Both the position numbers and the translations under genes were made by a program. This document shows positions 13,475 to 20,393 of a stretch of 22,782 nucleotides of DNA, in pieces; positions within the stretch are counted from its first letter, which is position 1; every line of letters begins with the position of its first letter. A model generated the notes under the pieces. That model did no database searches and was not told where the DNA came from. It worked only from the letters and a program-made list of their open reading frames with translations. The stretch is from an uncultured Pelagibacteraceae bacterium (lineage in GTDB: Bacteria; Pseudomonadota; Alphaproteobacteria; Pelagibacterales; Pelagibacteraceae): assembly GCA_902630915.1 (NCBI GenBank), contig CACOWD010000010.1, positions 1 through 22,782 of the forward strand, read 5' to 3'.

Positions 13475-14956
13475 ATGAAGCTTTTTATAATTTTAGGAAA
13501 TCAACTATTTAACCCAAAATATCTCTCAAATTATAAAGACCATGTTTTCTTTATGGCTGAGGATTATGGGTTATGCACTTTTGAAAAACATCATAAATTA
13601 AAAATACTATTATTTTTGTCTTCAATGAGATCGTTTAAGGACGAACTTAAATCAAAAAATTTTAATTTAATATATAAAGATATAAATAAAGATTTTAAGT
13701 TATCCTATGAAAAAAAATTAGAAAAGACTATTAGAGAAAAAAAGATAAAAGAAATTACTTTTTTCGAGATTGAGGACAAATTTTTTGAAAAAAGGATATT
13801 AAATTTAGGAAAAAAAAATTCACTTAAAATTAACCAGGTTAGATCTCCAATGTTTTTAATGGAGAGACAGGAATTTAAAGATTACCTTTCTAAAAATAAA
13901 CGACCTTTTATGGCAAATTTTTATAAAATTGTGAGAACAAAAATGAATTTACTAATGAATAAAAACGGCACTCCCAAAGGAAATAAATGGAGTTTTGATG
14001 AAGACAATAGAAAAAAACTTCCAAATAATATTAAAGTTCCCGTAATTTCTAAGATAAAAGAGACAAAGGAAACTGTTGTTCTTAAAAAATTTATTAATTC
14101 TAATTTTAAAGACCATCCTGGGAATACTGATAAGTTTTGGTTTCCAACAACAAGAAAAGACGCAAATAAGTGGTTAGATGAGTTTTTAAAAGAAAGGATA
14201 AAGCTTTTTGGAGATTATGAGGATGCTGTAACAGATAAATCTAATACTGTTTTTCATAGTGCACTTAGTCCACTAATAAATTTAGGTTTAATAGCTCCTG
14301 AAGAGATAATAGAGAAGTTAAGAAAAATTGAAAATAAAGTACCTATGAATTCCTTGGAAGGCTATATTAGACAGATTATAGGTTGGAGAGAATTTATGAG
14401 AGGTATTTATCAAAACTATGATCAACGATTAGATAAAACTAATTTTTTTAATCATAAAAGAAAAATGAAAAAATCTTGGTATGACGGAAATACTGGTTTA
14501 GATCCGTTAGACCATGCAATCAATAATGCTAAAAACTACGGTTGGTCACATCATATAGAAAGACTAATGATATTGGCAAACATAATGAATCTTTGTGAGA
14601 TAAATCCTAAACTAGTTTATAAATGGTTTATGGAAATGTTTGTAGACTCATCTGACTGGGTGATGGCACCAAATGTTTATGGAATGGGATTATTTAGTGA
14701 TGGCGGTATATTTGCAACTAAACCTTATATTTGTGGTTCTAGTTATTTTCTAAAAATGATGCATTTTAAAAAAGGTCCTTGGTGTGATGTAATGGATGGA
14801 TTGTATTGGAAGTTCATAGATAGACATAAGAAATTCTTCTTAAAAAATCCCCGTCTTGCGATGATGGTTAGAGTTTCTGAAAAAATGAATAAAGAGAGAA
14901 AAACTAGAATTTTTAAAGCTGCCAATAATTTTATAAAAGAAAATACTAATGGTTAA
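13475..14956 (+). CDS. Cryptochrome/photolyase of the bacterial (6-4) (FeS-BCP/PhrB) lineage, iron-sulfur ligands missing
   Basis: 493 residues, near the full length of this lineage. N-terminal alpha/beta antenna-type domain (1 to about 130: KLFIILGNQLF, VFFMAEDYGLC, FLSSMRSF, ITFFEIEDKFFEKR), then an all-helical FAD domain with HSALSPLINLGLI (261-273), LEGYIRQIIGWREFMRGIY (294-312), GWSHHIERLMILANIMNL (356-373), EMFVDSSDWVMAPNVYGMGLFSDGG and TKPYICGSSYF. The His-His pair (359-360) is typical of bacterial (6-4) photolyases. The four cysteines that hold the [4Fe-4S] cluster in PhrB-like enzymes appear replaced: TGLDPLDHAI where MNCL-type sequence is expected, MMHFKKGPWCDVM (429-440) where YCxxC and CPFN are expected. 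It likely repairs UV photoproducts by light-driven electron transfer from FADH-. Start ATG 13475; 8-base overlap with the DUF393 gene. Confidence 0.88.
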   Translation: MKLFIILGNQLFNPKYLSNYKDHVFFMAEDYGLCTFEKHHKLKILLFLSSMRSFKDELKSKNFNLIYKDINKDFKLSYEKKLEKTIREKKIKEITFFEIEDKFFEKRILNLGKKNSLKINQVRSPMFLMERQEFKDYLSKNKRPFMANFYKIVRTKMNLLMNKNGTPKGNKWSFDEDNRKKLPNNIKVPVISKIKETKETVVLKKFINSNFKDHPGNTDKFWFPTTRKDANKWLDEFLKERIKLFGDYEDAVTDKSNTVFHSALSPLINLGLIAPEEIIEKLRKIENKVPMNSLEGYIRQIIGWREFMRGIYQNYDQRLDKTNFFNHKRKMKKSWYDGNTGLDPLDHAINNAKNYGWSHHIERLMILANIMNLCEINPKLVYKWFMEMFVDSSDWVMAPNVYGMGLFSDGGIFATKPYICGSSYFLKMMHFKKGPWCDVMDGLYWKFIDRHKKFFLKNPRLAMMVRVSEKMNKERKTRIFKAANNFIKENTNG

Positions 14957-15308
14957 AGTTTTTTTTAATAATTCATGTAATATTTGTAGAGCTGAGATTA
15001 ATCATTATAAAAAACATAGTGATAACAGCGTAGAATGGGTAGATGTAACTAATAATGAGGAAGCTCAAAAAATTACCTCAAAATCATACAAAGAACTTTT
15101 AAGAAGAATGCATGTTATACAAGATGGCAAATTAATTGATGGAGCAGAGTCTTTTTTAATAATTTGGAAAAATGTTCCTAAATATAATTTTTTATATAAA
15201 ATATTTAAAATTAAACCTCTGTTTTTCTTATTGAGTATTGTCTATGAGATTGCTGCTTATTTCCTATTTGTAAAAAATAAACATCTTCTGAACGATGAAA
15301 AAAGCTAA
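14949..15308 (+). CDS. DCC/DUF393-family thiol-disulfide oxidoreductase-like protein
   Basis: 119 residues with a CxxC at 10-13 (NNSCNIC) right after the first strand, followed by YKKHSDNSVEWVDVTNNEEA, LRRMHVIQDGKLIDGAESFLIIW and a C-terminal hydrophobic segment LFFLLSIVYEIAAYFLFV. That is the DCC family pattern (D-x-x-C-x-x-C; here the leading Asp is Asn), a thioredoxin-like group with presumed thiol redox function. It overlaps both neighbours (8 bases with the photolyase, 14 bases with DUF2256), so the three are one operon. Members of this family often lie near photolyase-type genes, which fits a supporting role, though the mechanism is not known. Confidence 0.88.
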   Translation: MVKVFFNNSCNICRAEINHYKKHSDNSVEWVDVTNNEEAQKITSKSYKELLRRMHVIQDGKLIDGAESFLIIWKNVPKYNFLYKIFKIKPLFFLLSIVYEIAAYFLFVKNKHLLNDEKS

Positions 15309-15420
15309 TTTGCCAAAAAAAACTTGTCCAGTTTGTAATAAGCCTTTTAGTTGGAGAAAAAAATGGAGACTTAATTGGGATAAAGTAAAATATTGTTCGA
15401 AAAAGTGTTCTTCTAAATAA
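15295..15420 (+). CDS. DUF2256-family small zinc-finger-like protein, 41 aa
   Basis: A 41-residue protein: a basic lead MKKANLPKKT, then CPVCNKPFSWRKKW, a short link and VKYCSKKCSS. The two CxxC/CxxxC pairs (CPVC, CSKKC) and the PFSWRKKW core are the DUF2256 signature, a tiny family usually encoded next to cryptochrome/photolyase genes. Four cysteines should bind one zinc, and the many Lys/Arg/Trp suggest nucleic-acid contact; both are inference. It overlaps the DUF393 gene by 14 bases and ends 1 base before the stop of the convergent second photolyase gene. Confidence 0.88.
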   Translation: MKKANLPKKTCPVCNKPFSWRKKWRLNWDKVKYCSKKCSSK

Positions 15421-15421
15421 A

Positions 15422-16558
15422 TTATTGTAAATTAAAACTAGATAATATTTTAGGAATGTTATTTTTAAAATTAAAAAATCCTTTGTTAGAAAATTGCCAA
15501 GAAAATTTATCTTCCTCGCTCAAAACAAAGTTTAATTCTAAATCTCGCTTTTTTCTCATAGTATTTAAATAAGAAAAATTTTCTCCAATGCTTGGGTGGA
15601 CAACATCAAAAGAGTTAACTTCATCTATTATAGTTTGCAATTTTACTTCATCTATGATTTGTAAATCTTCAAATCTTTTTTTTTGGTCATCAATTATTTT
15701 TGTCTTATAGTCTAGTACTTTTTGCTCAAGCCTTAACTTTCGAGCTTCATTACTCAATAAAACTAAATAAATATTTTTGTATTTTTTTAAATTTTTATTT
15801 TCTAAATTTAATTCGTTTTCAAAAACTAGTAAATTTTCATTTGAATTATCTTCTGTAATAAAATTAAGCGTGTTTAATTTGTATTCTCTAGTGTCTGTTA
15901 AAGGAGAGGGGTTTTCATTTAATTTAACATTCTTATATTTATTATTAGTAAACTTACTGATATTCCATGACTTAGCAACGTAGTGTTTGCCCTTAGTTTG
16001 TAAGCCCGCAACCCATCTCCAACTCAAAGTATTAGAGGCGGCGTCACCATCGTATAAATGTTTCATAAAAAACTCTGCACCTTTCTGCCAAGGTAAATTT
16101 AAAGTAAATATCCAAATGCTAGCAAACCACATTCTTGTATGATTATGTAAATAATTATTTTCTATAAGCTCTTTTACCCAATCATTAAAACATTCAATTT
16201 GAGTTTCGCCATTAATAGCTTTTTTATAATTATCATCTTCCTTTAGCCCTTTTAAATCCTCTATAAAATCTGACCAAACTTGAGGTCTAAGCTCCAGCCA
16301 TCCTTTCCAATAAACTCTCCAAAAAATTTCTTGAATATATTTTTCAACTTTTTGAAAAGGAAATTTAGATAAAACAGTTTTTGCAACCTCATATTCAGTT
16401 ATCAATCTATGAGATATGTAAGGTGATAAGCAAGATACATTTGATTTGTTTTTTGGCCCTAAATCAAAATTTCTTTTAAAACTATAATTTGCTAATTCAC
16501 TGTTTATAAAAGCGTCGAGCTGTTTTAAGGCTCCCTCTCTTGAGATTTCGAATTTCAT
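15422..16558 (-). CDS. Photolyase-like flavoprotein with swapped domain order
   Basis: 378 residues. The FAD/DNA-binding helical domain of photolyases is at the N-terminus (1 to about 210): CLSPYISHRLITEYEV (43-58), EIFWRVYWKGWLELRPQVW (77-95), ENNYLHNHTRMWFASIW (133-149; HN.TRM is the lesion-contact segment) and HLYDGDAASNTLSWRWVAGLQ (167-187), with conserved flavin residues and aromatic electron-chain candidates. Ordinary photolyases have about 200 residues of alpha/beta antenna domain before this; here that part is absent and instead residues 240-378 read NLLVFENELNL (like the first strand, LVWFRNDLRL), NIYLVLLSNEARKL, IDEVNSFDVVHPSIGENFSYL and LNFVLSEEDKF..NKGFFNFKNNIP, suggesting a trimmed antenna-type domain moved to the C-terminus. 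Last gene of the msrA operon. The FAD-domain call is secure; the permutation is my inference. Confidence 0.85.
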   Translation of the reverse strand: MKFEISREGALKQLDAFINSELANYSFKRNFDLGPKNKSNVSCLSPYISHRLITEYEVAKTVLSKFPFQKVEKYIQEIFWRVYWKGWLELRPQVWSDFIEDLKGLKEDDNYKKAINGETQIECFNDWVKELIENNYLHNHTRMWFASIWIFTLNLPWQKGAEFFMKHLYDGDAASNTLSWRWVAGLQTKGKHYVAKSWNISKFTNNKYKNVKLNENPSPLTDTREYKLNTLNFITEDNSNENLLVFENELNLENKNLKKYKNIYLVLLSNEARKLRLEQKVLDYKTKIIDDQKKRFEDLQIIDEVKLQTIIDEVNSFDVVHPSIGENFSYLNTMRKKRDLELNFVLSEEDKFSWQFSNKGFFNFKNNIPKILSSFNLQ

Positions 16559-16758
16559 TAGTCCTCGTCATCCCTCCACTCATCAATAAAAAGCTTCCAA
16601 CACGCAAAAGATACACAAACTATACCTACGCAAAAACCAAGAAGTACACCATTATGCTTACCTAAATATATTGTTCCATAGTGAGTGCTAAGTATTGGTG
16701 GCACTACTAATATTGCGCCAATAATTAAGTATCGAATTGCAAAAGGAGGTCTTTTCAA
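16558..16758 (-). CDS. Small two-helix membrane protein, 66 aa, TTG start
   Basis: 66 residues with two hydrophobic spans (about 9-25 and 38-57) and an acidic C-terminus (DEWRDDED). No family recognised. No ATG is available in frame: the upstream stop is close, and the only suitable start is TTG 16758, whose TTGA overlaps the stop of the DUF4864-like gene just as ATGA would. Its own stop shares 1 base with the start of the photolyase gene. The overlaps on both sides make it a fixed part of the operon msrA, DUF4864-like, this gene, photolyase. Confidence 0.7.
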   Translation of the reverse strand: MKRPPFAIRYLIIGAILVVPPILSTHYGTIYLGKHNGVLLGFCVGIVCVSFACWKLFIDEWRDDED

Positions 16759-17210
16759 ATTGAATTTCCTTGATCAATTGGCATTGAAACTGCTGTTGTA
16801 AACCAACAATTTGTACAATTTTCTTCATTACCTTTACTTACATGCCATTCATAAAAAAATTGTTGCTTCTCATTGTTTAAAACTTTTACCCCATAAACAA
16901 ATTTATTTTCAGTATTCGTAATTAAATCTATTTTATGTGAAAAATGGTTTAAAAGTATTCTATAATGAACATCATAAAGCATAATTCTAAATCTGGGGTA
17001 TGGACCGGTCATTTTTTTATTATCAGGATGAGCAAATATCCAAGTTTGTTTTATGCCGTTATCTTTATCGTCATTATTTTTTAGAGCATCTAATTGTATT
17101 TTAATTACATCATAAGCAGATAAATTTTCAGCTGGTTTTATCATTTCTGCATTTGCAGAATTAACAAAACCCACAAAAAAAATTGCTATAATTATTTTTT
17201 TCAATTCCAT
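16755..17210 (-). CDS. Secreted DUF4864-like protein
   Basis: 151 residues with a signal peptide (residues 1 to about 21, ending NSANA). The mature part has SAYDVIKIQLDALKNNDDKDNGIKQTWIFAHPDNKKMTGPYPRFRIMLYD, a pattern like DUF4864 and related NTF2-fold proteins in which a QLxALxxND helix is followed by a short cone-shaped fold, and an ENCTNCWFT segment with a CxxC near the end (about 135-138). Function unknown. It overlaps msrA by 10 bases and the 66-residue membrane gene by 4 bases. The CxxC and the link to exported MsrA would fit periplasmic redox work, but this is inference and the family call is moderate. Confidence 0.68.
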   Translation of the reverse strand: MELKKIIIAIFFVGFVNSANAEMIKPAENLSAYDVIKIQLDALKNNDDKDNGIKQTWIFAHPDNKKMTGPYPRFRIMLYDVHYRILLNHFSHKIDLITNTENKFVYGVKVLNNEKQQFFYEWHVSKGNEENCTNCWFTTAVSMPIDQGNSI

Positions 17211-17773
17211 ATTTTTCTCAAGGTATCTTCCCTTTTACACGCCTTTTTGTACATTAGATAACGAATAAAATTTTTTTCGTAATAATCTTGGTGATAATCT
17301 TCAGCTTGGTAAAATTCCTCAAATTTCCATACTAAAGTGACAATTTTTTCATCAAATTTTTTTTCTAAATTTTTAAACGACTTATCTATAAATTCTTTTT
17401 CTAGTTGATTTTGATAAAAAATTACTGATCTATAGCTCTTACCTTTGTCGCAAAATTGACCTTCTGAGTCGAAAGGATCTATATTTCTCCAAAAAATATT
17501 TAGCAATTTCTTATAACTTACTTTATTTGGGTCATAAGTTATTTCTATGGCTTCTACATGACCTGTATCTTTGTAAACAACATCATTATAAGTAGGATTT
17601 TTTAAATGCCCACCTGAGTAACCTGAAACTGTTGATAAAACACCCTCAACTCCATCGAAGGACTCCTCCATACACCAAAAACATCCTCCGGCAAAATATA
17701 CTTTTTTAAAATCTTTTGATTGAATAGAAGTGCTTACTAAACAAAATAAAATTATAAATAAATATTTTATCAT
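17201..17773 (-). CDS. msrA: Exported peptide-methionine (S)-S-oxide reductase MsrA
   Basis: 190 residues. A signal peptide is visible (MIKYLFIILFCLVSTSIQS), so the enzyme acts in the periplasm, unlike the usual cytosolic MsrA. The catalytic motif GGCFWCMEE (29-37; nucleophile Cys31) is followed by VLSTVSGYSGGHLKNPTYNDV, GHVEAIEITYDP, the substrate-binding DPFDSEGQFCDKGKSYRSVIFY and EDYHQDYY. It reduces the S-epimer of methionine sulfoxide in oxidised proteins; a resolving Cys may be Cys34 or the C-terminal KKACKRED cysteine. No msrB is fused or adjacent. First gene of the operon that ends with the second photolyase; its start is 24 bases from the small plus-strand CxxC gene. Confidence 0.95.
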   Translation of the reverse strand: MIKYLFIILFCLVSTSIQSKDFKKVYFAGGCFWCMEESFDGVEGVLSTVSGYSGGHLKNPTYNDVVYKDTGHVEAIEITYDPNKVSYKKLLNIFWRNIDPFDSEGQFCDKGKSYRSVIFYQNQLEKEFIDKSFKNLEKKFDEKIVTLVWKFEEFYQAEDYHQDYYEKNFIRYLMYKKACKREDTLRKIWN

Positions 17774-17796
17774 AAATTAATGATATATTAATCATT

Positions 17797-17961
17797 ATGA
17801 AAAACGATGATCATATTGTCATAGACAGTAATAAAGAAACTGCAGATAATGTTTGTGAAGAATGCAAAAAAGAAGACGAAAGTGTGAAGCAAAACTTAAT
17901 TATGTATAGTTATAAAATTTGTAACAGCTGTAATTTGTCTAAAACTATTTTTCCCCTTTAA
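17797..17961 (+). CDS. Small double-CxxC protein, 54 aa (possible zinc ribbon)
   Basis: ATG 17797 opens a 54-residue frame MKNDDHIVIDSNKE..., with CEEC at 20-23 and CNSC at 42-45, separated by 18 residues of acidic and polar sequence, and an ending KTIFPL. Two CxxC pairs at this spacing are the usual design of a zinc ribbon. No known family is recognised. It is divergent from msrA (24 bases between starts) and its stop overlaps the YIP1 gene end by 4 bases. Cysteine pairs would be unlikely in a random frame, which supports a real gene. Confidence 0.62.
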   Translation: MKNDDHIVIDSNKETADNVCEECKKEDESVKQNLIMYSYKICNSCNLSKTIFPL

Positions 17962-18479
17962 AATCCTTTAAATAAAACAATTATTAAGAACAAGAAAAAT
18001 GCTTGAAACAACCATGACACCACTACGACTCCAAAGGCTTTCCAAAGACTTTCGTAATCTAAGGCAGATTTGACCGCGACGACCATACAAGCTAGCATCC
18101 AAAACGCAGAACCTATAAAAGTTACAGTCATTAATTCAGGTGTAACACCAAAAACTCTAATCAGTCCTGGTGCACTGGAAAAACCTATAGTTCTTAAAAG
18201 TTCTCCATGATTACTTTTTGTGTTTGGATCTCTAAATAATTTTACTCCAACGAAATAAATCACATAAGCCCAGACATACCAGCTCAAGAGAGATAATGCG
18301 GGAGCCACTAAAAAATTTGAAGCACCTAAGTGTATTGATCCGACTCCAGCAGCTAAACTAGATAAAACAACTACTAAACCAGCTTGAAAAGTTGCTTTCT
18401 TATCTTTCTCTACTTCCTCATAAAGATCAATATCTATTTTTATGGCTCTGAAGACTCTATTTATAAATATATTAATCAT
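17958..18479 (-). CDS. YIP1-family membrane protein
   Basis: 173 residues with about five membrane helices. The pattern LLSWYVWAYVIYFVGVKLF, then HGELLRTIGFSSAPGLIRVFGV and IGSAFWMLACMVVAVKSALDYESLWKAFGVVVVSWLFQAFF is typical of the bacterial YIP1 domain (SAPGLI and the W.....V.avr.al.y..... motif). Role unknown; in bacteria these occur as small integral membrane proteins. Its ATG shares 1 base with the hisN stop codon, so it is translationally coupled and the last gene of the tspO-methyltransferase-hisN run. Confidence 0.85.
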   Translation of the reverse strand: MINIFINRVFRAIKIDIDLYEEVEKDKKATFQAGLVVVLSSLAAGVGSIHLGASNFLVAPALSLLSWYVWAYVIYFVGVKLFRDPNTKSNHGELLRTIGFSSAPGLIRVFGVTPELMTVTFIGSAFWMLACMVVAVKSALDYESLWKAFGVVVVSWLFQAFFLFLIIVLFKGF

Positions 18480-19270
18480 TATTTTGTAAAAGGTTTTAGT
18501 AATCTTATAATCTTTTTATGTAAAGCTTTATTAGATGAAGCTATAATATTTCCTCCATTTTCCGCAGGTTCATTTTTCCAATTTGTTACAATTGCTCCTG
18601 AATTTTTTATGATGGGTATTAAAGGAAGGATGTCGTAAGGTTTTAAATTAGCTTCAATAACAGCATCGACCGTACCCTCTGCTAATAAACAATAATTTAA
18701 CGCATCAAAACTGGCTAATCTAAAAGACCAACCAAATTTTTTGATAATTTTTTTTTGTCTTTCATAACTAATTGTCCCATGAAAATTTCCAATGATCTTG
18801 ATAGTTTTAAGATTGCTATTATTAGAGGATCTTAAGATTTTTTTTTTTGACTTTTTAATTACATAGGATTTATTTTTATCATTAATATAGTACTTATTTA
18901 ATTCAGGAAAATTAGCTAAACCTATTAAAGATTTTTCATTATGAGATAAACTAATTAAATTAGACCAAGTAGGAGCGCCGATTACAAAGGCTTTAGTTCC
19001 ATCAATTGGGTCTATTGACCATTTAAAATTACTATTTAAAAATTTATCTTTAAATTCTTCTCCAATAATTGAGTCTTTAGGGAATTTATTATTTATCATC
19101 GATCTTATATATTTTTCGAAGGCTTTATCAAGATTTGTTACAGGATCATAACCATTCTTGGATTTTAATTTATTTTGAACAATTAAATTGGACTTGGATT
19201 TTTTTTTATAAAATAAATTAAGTTTTGCAGGAAAATTTTTTAAAAAATTGTAATATTTTGAATAATTCAT
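18479..19270 (-). CDS. hisN: Histidinol-phosphate phosphatase HisN (inositol monophosphatase family)
   Basis: 263 residues, IMPase fold. Metal motifs: Glu71-Glu72 in IIGEEFKD, DPIDGT at 87-92 followed by KAFVIGAPTWSNLISL, and PYDILPLIPIIKNSGAIVTNW (211-231). The sequence after DPIDGT (F.xGxPxWxxLI) and the PYD in place of WD are marks of HisN, which dephosphorylates histidinol phosphate as the eighth histidine-synthesis step, rather than CysQ or SuhB. hisI lies far off and the other his genes are not in the window, so it is a dispersed pathway gene. It starts 6 bases after the methyltransferase and overlaps the YIP1 gene by 1 base. Confidence 0.82.
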   Translation of the reverse strand: MNYSKYYNFLKNFPAKLNLFYKKKSKSNLIVQNKLKSKNGYDPVTNLDKAFEKYIRSMINNKFPKDSIIGEEFKDKFLNSNFKWSIDPIDGTKAFVIGAPTWSNLISLSHNEKSLIGLANFPELNKYYINDKNKSYVIKKSKKKILRSSNNSNLKTIKIIGNFHGTISYERQKKIIKKFGWSFRLASFDALNYCLLAEGTVDAVIEANLKPYDILPLIPIIKNSGAIVTNWKNEPAENGGNIIASSNKALHKKIIRLLKPFTK

Positions 19271-19276
19271 AAAAAG

Positions 19277-19906
19277 TTAAATTAAATTTCTTATTTTTTT
19301 ACTAAAATATTTTTTTATTAACTGGAAGAAAGAAATTTTTTTTTCAACAGTAAATTTGGGTCTCTCTCTCATTTCAAAATTGTCTTGCCAATAAAATTGC
19401 AAAATAAAACTATCTTCATAATATTTCTGAAATTTCCATGATGTCCCGACAGATAAAAACTTTTCGATAGCATCTATCTTTTTTGTATAATAAAGAATAT
19501 TTTCATCATCATTAAACTCAAACCACCATTTATGTCCTAGATCAGGTTCATCAGAACCAAATACTAAATTATCATAGAATTTTGTAGGTAATTCAATATA
19601 TCCGCTCTTACCAATTCTAGTGAGTTCACTTTTAAATTCTAACAAATTAGGCACATGTTCTAAAACATGGCTAAGTATAATATAATCAAATTCTTTATCT
19701 TTAAATGGAAGTTTTTTGTTTGGTTCAATTTTTGTATATTCAAGATTAATTTTTTTAAAACTTTCAGTGTGATCTTGAATATCAGCAAAATGATTTGCTT
19801 CTTTCCAATAATTAGCCAAAGAGCAGCCCAAATCTAAAATTTTTAAATTTTTATTTTTTAATAAAAATTCTTTTTGGGTATTTTTGTGAGTTCTTTTTAT
19901 AGGCAT
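19277..19906 (-). CDS. SAM-dependent class I methyltransferase
   Basis: 209 residues. Motif I KILDLGCSLANYW (about 21-34) binds SAM; the acidic strand-2 region and FDYIILSHVLEHVPNL (about 73-88; the HVLEHV form of motif IV) follow, as in Methyltransf_11-type enzymes. Afterwards comes SGYIELPTKFYDNLVFGSDEPDLGHKWWFEF, which suggests a small-molecule or sugar-linked substrate, but nothing fixes it. Only 1 base separates it from the tspO stop upstream, and hisN starts 6 bases downstream, so it is co-transcribed with both. Confidence 0.83.
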   Translation of the reverse strand: MPIKRTHKNTQKEFLLKNKNLKILDLGCSLANYWKEANHFADIQDHTESFKKINLEYTKIEPNKKLPFKDKEFDYIILSHVLEHVPNLLEFKSELTRIGKSGYIELPTKFYDNLVFGSDEPDLGHKWWFEFNDDENILYYTKKIDAIEKFLSVGTSWKFQKYYEDSFILQFYWQDNFEMRERPKFTVEKKISFFQLIKKYFSKKIRNLI

Positions 19907-19907
19907 G

Positions 19908-20372
19908 TTAATTTAATTTATAAATAGAAAAATTCAAAACAAAAGCATAAATTGACCAGAAAAAATACGGTATCATTAGATAAAAACTTATTTTGTTCAT
20001 AAAAAAATAATTTTTCATCAAGATTAAAATGAAAATTAAGATTATAGATAAATTAAGTAATGCTAAGCCAATTTGATGTAAGCCAAAAAAAATTACACTC
20101 CATAAAGCATTAAACACTAAGTGAATTATATAGATTTTTAATAATTTAGTATCAAAAGAATTAATCCATACTTTCCAAATAGCCAAAGACATTAATATGT
20201 ATAAACATGTCCACACCGGAGCAAACACCCAACTTGGTGGATTAAAACTTGGAAGAATGATTTGGGAATACCATGGTTCTTTAAAATTAGCAGTAGTAAA
20301 TCCGCCTACTCCTGATGCTATAAATGTTATCAATAGTATTAAAGCTAGAGATAAAGATTTATTCTTTGTCAT
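19908..20372 (-). CDS. tspO: TspO/MBR family tryptophan-rich sensory protein
   Basis: 154 residues, five membrane helices. Family marks: NPPSWVFAPVWTCLYILMSLAIW (about 44-66), a helix NALWSVIFFGLHQIGLALL (about 88-106; W and N positions are conserved), and PYFFWSIYAFVLNFSIYKLN at the end. TspO binds and may degrade or export porphyrins and controls photosynthesis-gene expression in Rhodobacter; in SAR11 it may handle tetrapyrroles or oxidative stress, which is inference. It opens the minus-strand run with the methyltransferase, hisN and YIP1 genes and faces a divergent SDR across 21 bases. Confidence 0.9.
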   Translation of the reverse strand: MTKNKSLSLALILLITFIASGVGGFTTANFKEPWYSQIILPSFNPPSWVFAPVWTCLYILMSLAIWKVWINSFDTKLLKIYIIHLVFNALWSVIFFGLHQIGLALLNLSIILIFILILMKNYFFMNKISFYLMIPYFFWSIYAFVLNFSIYKLN

Positions 20373-20393
20373 AAATTAAGGTATAACTAATTT

